Below are positions 34,242 through 38,138 of a DNA stretch of 38,138 nucleotides, piece after piece. A program made the position numbers and the translations under genes. Source of the stretch: Eubacterium ruminantium. Lineage in GTDB: Bacteria; Bacillota; Clostridia; Lachnospirales; Lachnospiraceae. The first letter of the stretch is position 1. The number at the start of each line of letters is the position of its first letter. The notes beneath the pieces are model-generated. The model was not told where the DNA came from. It did not search any database and saw only the letters and a program-made list of their open reading frames with translations. The stretch is from contig FNUU01000006.1 in assembly GCA_900108205.1 (NCBI GenBank), forward strand, positions 108,176-146,313. Direction: 5' to 3'.

Positions 34242-34916
34242 ATGTTTGCAAAGATAGAGATTACAGGTGTGATAGAAGTAGTAACAGGTATGCATATAGG
34301 AGGTTCTTCAGCATTTGCGGCAATAGGAGCGGTTGATTCACCGGTTATAAGAGATGCTGCTACAAATCTTCCGATGATTCCGGGGAGTAGTCTGAAAGGT
34401 AAGATGAGGACACTGTTGTCAAAACAGTATAATACAGAGATTGCAGCTAAGCCGGATGACGATGATGAAAAACTGACAAGAATTTTTGGCTCTGCGAAAA
34501 AAGGGAATGTTAAGCGTAGCAGGCTTCTTGTTTCAGATATGGTTCTGGTTAATGCTGATGAACTTAGAAGACAAGGCATTCAGAGTATCACAGAAGTGAA
34601 ATTTGAAAACTCAATCAACAGACTTACGGCTGTTGCTAATCCGAGACAGATTGAGAGAGCCGTCAGAGGATCAAAGTTTAATCTGGATATGATTTATGAA
34701 ATAGATAATTCTTCAAATGATCCTGAAAATGAACTGGTAGAAGATTTTTCGATTATTGCAGAGGGGTTAAAGCTTCTTGAGTATGATTATCTTGGAGGAA
34801 GCGGATCAAGAGGATACGGCAAGGTCAAGTTTAATGATCTTAATGCAGATGTAGTTATCGGCGAAGTAGATGAAGCTGTTCTGAAAAAATGTAACGATGT
34901 TTTGAAAAGTAAATAA
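34242..34916 (+). CDS. csm3: Csm3 backbone subunit, target RNA nuclease
   Basis: 224 aa. ATG 34242 follows GGAGGTGG; an earlier frame start at 34206 lies in csm2. Csm3 forms the filament along the crRNA and cuts target RNA every 6 nt. The catalytic Asp is present as D32 in AIGAVDSPVIRD, followed by the crRNA-binding IPGSSLKGKMR and a C-terminal Gly-rich loop YLGGSGSRGYGKV. Everything expected for an active Csm3 is in place. Confidence 0.96.
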   Translation: MFAKIEITGVIEVVTGMHIGGSSAFAAIGAVDSPVIRDAATNLPMIPGSSLKGKMRTLLSKQYNTEIAAKPDDDDEKLTRIFGSAKKGNVKRSRLLVSDMVLVNADELRRQGIQSITEVKFENSINRLTAVANPRQIERAVRGSKFNLDMIYEIDNSSNDPENELVEDFSIIAEGLKLLEYDYLGGSGSRGYGKVKFNDLNADVVIGEVDEAVLKKCNDVLKSK

Positions 34917-34942
34917 TAAACACGGAAAGAGGGATGTGAATT

Positions 34943-35860
34943 ATGGAATATAAAATATTCAAACTATCTTTCTTGAATGGCGTTCATTTTGGTGAGGGAA
35001 CCCTTGATGATACTGCTTATACCTTTATGGCAGACACTTTGTTCTCGGCTTTGTGTTTGGAATCTATAAAAAGTGGAGTTGGAATGTTGGAAGAGTTAGT
35101 TGCCAAAACTAAATACGGTGAGTTATCCTTTTCGGATGCTTTTCCGTTTATTGCAGGGACTTACTACATACCTAAACCAAATATTCGAATAGTATCAAAC
35201 AATGAAGGCGATTCAGTATTAAAGAAGAAATATAAAAATACTCAATATATTGATTCTTCGATGATTGACAGATTTGTTGCCGGTGATTATCCGGAGGAAA
35301 AGTTAGGAAAGCTTTCGAATCTTGGTGTCAAAGAGAAAAGAACCCTCGTTTCGATAAGAGGTCAAGAAAAAACTGAACCATACAGGGTAGGAGTTTATCG
35401 GTATAGAGAAAATGCCGGCCTGTATATCATTGTAGGCTATTCTTCAGATGATGTTTTGAATTTTGTAGCCGATATCATGGATTCTCTTGCTGAAAGCGGA
35501 ATTGGTGGAAAGAGAAGTTCAGGTATGGGTAGATTCACATATCAGATTGTTGATATGCCAGGTTACTTTAGTGGAAGGATAGATAAGACAACCGGAAGAA
35601 ATATGCTTCTATCGGCTGCATTGCCACGAGAAGAAGAGATAGAAGAGGCTATGATCAATTCTAACTATACGCTTATAAAACGAAGTGGGTTTGTTTTCTC
35701 TGAGAATTATTCGGACGAATTGCGAAAGAAGGATGATCTGTTCGTGTTCAAGGCTGGTTCTTGCTTTGAAAATGCTTTTCTAGGAGATATTTATGATGTT
35801 TCAAAGGGAGGTAATCATCCTGTTTACAAATATGCGAGATCAATGTTTGTAAGTATTTAG
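34943..35860 (+). CDS. csm4: Csm4, crRNA 5'-tag binding subunit
   Basis: 305 aa with ATG behind AGAGGGATG. It is a RAMP protein that caps the crRNA 5' end and contacts Cas10. Visible features are the N-terminal FLNGVHFGEGTLDDTAYTF, typical of Csm4, and the Gly-rich loop SGIGGKRSSGMGRFTYQ in the second half. Length is normal and it sits between csm3 and csm5 as in other III-A loci. Confidence 0.95.
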   Translation: MEYKIFKLSFLNGVHFGEGTLDDTAYTFMADTLFSALCLESIKSGVGMLEELVAKTKYGELSFSDAFPFIAGTYYIPKPNIRIVSNNEGDSVLKKKYKNTQYIDSSMIDRFVAGDYPEEKLGKLSNLGVKEKRTLVSIRGQEKTEPYRVGVYRYRENAGLYIIVGYSSDDVLNFVADIMDSLAESGIGGKRSSGMGRFTYQIVDMPGYFSGRIDKTTGRNMLLSAALPREEEIEEAMINSNYTLIKRSGFVFSENYSDELRKKDDLFVFKAGSCFENAFLGDIYDVSKGGNHPVYKYARSMFVSI

Positions 35861-35899
35861 TTGAAAGAATAAATTGATCGGAAAGGAAATGGTTTATAG

Positions 35900-37009
35900 A
35901 TGAATGGGTATCAAGAAACATTAACTATAAAACTAAAGGTATTGGGGCCGGCTTTTGTAGGGAGCGGACGAGAATTATCAAAGAAGGAATATGTATTTCT
36001 TAACAAATCAGAGATTGGCGTACTTGATTTCCCGAAGTTTTATAATTATATCGTCAGTAAAGGTTTAAGTGATAGATTTGAAACCTTTCTTGTAAATGAT
36101 GAACGTGGTGAACTGTATAAGTGGTTATACAATTACAAGATTAGGATAGATGATATAAAGCAGTATTTTAAATATATAATGCCTTGCGGAGATACTTCTT
36201 TGACAAAAGGAAATAAGACTCAGATAATGGAATTTGTTAAAGATCCATATGGGATACCATATATTCCAGGAAGCTCTATGAAGGGTGCACTAAGAAATAT
36301 GTTGCTGAATGATAATATATCTGATAATCGGACAAGTTTTAACACTTTTAAAAATAACGTCAAATATACTTTGGATAATAATTACAATAAGAGAAACAGA
36401 AAGATTCTATCACGAGAAGATAAAGAGCTGAACGTTAAAGTGTTTAATAAACTTGAGAGGGAACAAAAGAAGATTGATGATGCGAGAAATGATGAACTGG
36501 CAGGTTTAATCGTTGGTGATAGTAAGCCATTGGAGATTTCTAATCTTATCCTTGTTCAAAAGATTGAGAGGGGAACTGACGGTACAGAGAGAAGCCTTAA
36601 TCTTATGAGAGAAGCAATTAAGCCTGGTACGTTGGTTGAATTTCCTCTTACAATCGATACAAAGCTGTGTACAATTGATAAAGAAAAAATAATGCATTCT
36701 GTCAAAGCATTTTCACAGGTTTATAATGAGTGTTTTGTCAGAAAATTTAAAGGCTTTGGAGATATAAAAGAGGACATCATGTATCTTGGTGGGGGTTCCG
36801 GTTTTGCGTCAAAGACGGTTAACTATACCTTGTTTGGATCAGAAGAAGGAACAGAAATTAATAGAGCAATTTTTGATAATACGGGTGTACCTAGTAATCA
36901 TAAGCATAATTTGGATATACATAAAGGCGTTTCTCCTCATATCATGAAATGTACGAGATGGGATGGTAAGCTGTATCAAATGGGCAAATGCCGAATAAGT
37001 GTCGAATAA
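35900..37009 (+). CDS. csm5: Csm5, crRNA 3'-end subunit
   Basis: 369 aa. ATG 35900 is preceded by GGAAAGGAAATGG. It is the last cas gene before the array. RAMP features are YIPGSSMKGALRNML (crRNA-binding) and GGGSGFASKTVNYTLFG near the C-terminus. Csm5 caps the 3' side of the complex and helps recruit trimming nucleases for crRNA maturation. No cas1 or cas2 follows inside the window. Confidence 0.94.
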   Translation: MNGYQETLTIKLKVLGPAFVGSGRELSKKEYVFLNKSEIGVLDFPKFYNYIVSKGLSDRFETFLVNDERGELYKWLYNYKIRIDDIKQYFKYIMPCGDTSLTKGNKTQIMEFVKDPYGIPYIPGSSMKGALRNMLLNDNISDNRTSFNTFKNNVKYTLDNNYNKRNRKILSREDKELNVKVFNKLEREQKKIDDARNDELAGLIVGDSKPLEISNLILVQKIERGTDGTERSLNLMREAIKPGTLVEFPLTIDTKLCTIDKEKIMHSVKAFSQVYNECFVRKFKGFGDIKEDIMYLGGGSGFASKTVNYTLFGSEEGTEINRAIFDNTGVPSNHKHNLDIHKGVSPHIMKCTRWDGKLYQMGKCRISVE

Positions 37010-37148
37010 CGTTGTTTGCCACGATACTTGATTATGAAGGATTTTTATTATGAATTATCATTATTATTTAGCTATCAAAAGCATATTTCTATTTTGCCAC
37101 GATTTTTCCTCTTGGAAGGTGGGTTTTCACACGCTTTCCAAGGGGAGG
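37010..37148 (+). promoter_or_regulatory. CRISPR leader region
   Basis: AT-rich, gene-free, between csm5 and the first half repeat. It carries an 11-bp direct repeat TTTGCCACGAT (37015-37025 and 37093-37103) and a hairpin CTTGGAA (37111-37117) / TTCCAAG (37136-37142) ending six bases before the array. Position and repeat polarity (3' end GACGAAAAC) fit a leader that drives + strand transcription. No clear promoter boxes could be fixed. Confidence 0.6.
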
Positions 37149-38138
37149 GAATAGATATATGTTCTCCGAATAGATATATGTTCTCCGAATAGATATATGT
37201 TCTCCGGAAGGAGACGAAAACTCGTCCTCGGCTTCGGATACGTCTATGTTATAATTGAATAGATATATGTTCTCCGGAAGGAGACGAAAACAAGCCAGCC
37301 AGCACAAACGGCGCACACGATCAGCGAATAGATATATGTTCTCCGGAAGGAGACGAAAACTTTACAATGTAAATGCTATTGTCAGCTTCACATTGAATAG
37401 ATATATGTTCTCCGAAAGGAGACGAAAACTTTTCATATTACCTCGGCATTGTCCGTCGTTTGGGTGGAATAGATATATGTTCTCCGGAAGGAGACGAAAA
37501 CTGACCTACGGGCGCATTTATAGTGCTCATCGAGAATAGATGTATGCTCTCCGGAAGGAGACGAAAACACAGGAAGTTCACCCATAAGGTCAATGATTTC
37601 AAAAAAGAATAGATGTATGCTCTCCGGAAGGAGACGAAAACCATCTCGGCTCAATCGGTATTGTGAATTTAATCATTGAATAGATATATGTTCTCCGGAA
37701 GGAGACGAAAACATTCTGGCAACATCAGATTCACGCACGAACAGGTTTGAATAGATATATGTTCTCCGGAAGGAGACGAAAACTCGCAAGGCTGTTGCTC
37801 TAATGCCTTGATTGCAAGGTCGAATAGATATATGTTCTCCGGAAGGAGACGAAAACTTTATTGTAGCTTCAAAAGTTACTTGATAATTTTGAATAGATAT
37901 ATGTTCTCCGGGAGGAGACGAAAACAAACTCCTTCTTCTCCTTATCAGTTGGGCAAATCATAGAATAGATATATGTTCTCCGGGAGGAGACGAAAACTCT
38001 TTTGCTTTACCGAATATATAGAAGCCTATCGGAATAGATATATGTTCTCCTGAAGGAGACGAAAACACGAGGATCTTTCCCATTGCTGCTATGAGCGGAT
38101 TGAATAGATATATGTTCTCCGGAAGGAGACGAAAACAA
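37149..38138 (+). CRISPR. Type III-A CRISPR array, 14 full repeats, continues past window
   Basis: Two truncated 19-bp half repeats (37149-37167, 37168-37186) precede fourteen full 35-bp repeats at 37187, 37257, 37326, 37395, 37467, 37534, 37607, 37678, 37749, 37822, 37891, 37963, 38032 and 38102. Thirteen spacers are 32-38 nt long. The repeat begins GAATAGATATATG and ends GGAGACGAAAAC, with a hairpin TCTCC-loop-GGAGA in the middle and a predicted crRNA 5' tag ACGAAAAC. Variants: loop GAAA in repeat 4, GGGA in 11 and 12, TGAA in 13, GGAA in the rest, plus two changes (GTATGC for ATATGT) shared by repeats 6 and 7. Protein frames across the array are artefacts. Two bases follow the last repeat, so the end is unseen. 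Confidence 0.98.

Noticed and set aside
37255..37539. 94-aa frame with repeated NRYMFSGRRRK, and minus-strand frames with FSSPSGEHISI
   Set aside because: They are translations of the CRISPR repeats; the period follows the repeat-spacer unit and the array is not coding.
1..38138. Prophage, transposon or tRNA-linked island
   Set aside because: No integrase, transposase, tRNA or att-like repeat could be identified; transfer of individual cassettes remains possible.

Overview
The window looks like a chromosomal segment of a low-GC Gram-positive anaerobe of the Lachnospiraceae (Butyrivibrio/Lachnospira-like). This is inferred from the AT-rich codon use, AGGAGG-type ribosome binding sites, Ig-like and beta-helix surface proteins, a PKTGD-type sortase signal and Firmicute-style terminators. 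No rRNA, tRNA, insertion sequence or integrase was seen.

Region by region: (1) 1-2196 is the 3' part of a repeat-rich surface protein. (2) 2554-4206 is a membrane acyltransferase fused to an SGNH-like domain that has lost key catalytic residues. (3) 4389-8621 is a cassette of a VWA/metallopeptidase-like protein, a MoxR AAA+ ATPase and a leucine-rich-repeat protein. (4) 8865-12377 is a large cell-wall-anchored beta-helix protein with Cys-pair modules. (5) 12666-25902 carries three very large, charged, mostly helical cytosolic-type proteins of unknown function (1252, 654 and 925 aa). They are interspersed with a PH-like small protein, a BASS-family transporter, an intact acyltransferase, a PPP-family phosphatase and a YgjP-like metallopeptidase. 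The 925-aa protein contains an alpha/beta-hydrolase core. (6) 26196-28929 has a DUF4143 ATPase behind a promoter with an overlapping palindrome, and a convergent NSS-family sodium symporter. (7) 29375-30278 has a methyltransferase flanked by small or broken reading frames.

(8) 30288-38138 is a complete type III-A (Csm) CRISPR interference module: cas6, cas10/csm1, csm2, csm3, csm4, csm5, then a leader and an array of at least 14 repeats that runs off the window. No cas1/cas2 and no Csm6/CARF effector is inside the window. The most striking observation is upstream of the cas genes. A perfect consensus promoter (TTGACA-17-TATAAT) is followed by an RNA with the hallmarks of a cyclic-di-GMP-I (GEMM-I) riboswitch aptamer, then a 12-bp intrinsic terminator, then a small HTH protein gene, then cas6-csm5 in the same direction with short gaps. 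This reads as a second-messenger-controlled type III CRISPR-Cas operon. The operon's own Cas10 carries a GGDD cyclase motif, a domain related to GGDEF diguanylate cyclases.

Other points of interest are phased hairpin/palindrome repeats before the 174-aa gene, CRISPR repeat variants that mostly sit in the hairpin loop, two truncated half-repeats at the leader end, and two genes that seem to lack a normal start codon where the ribosome binding site predicts one (ATA).
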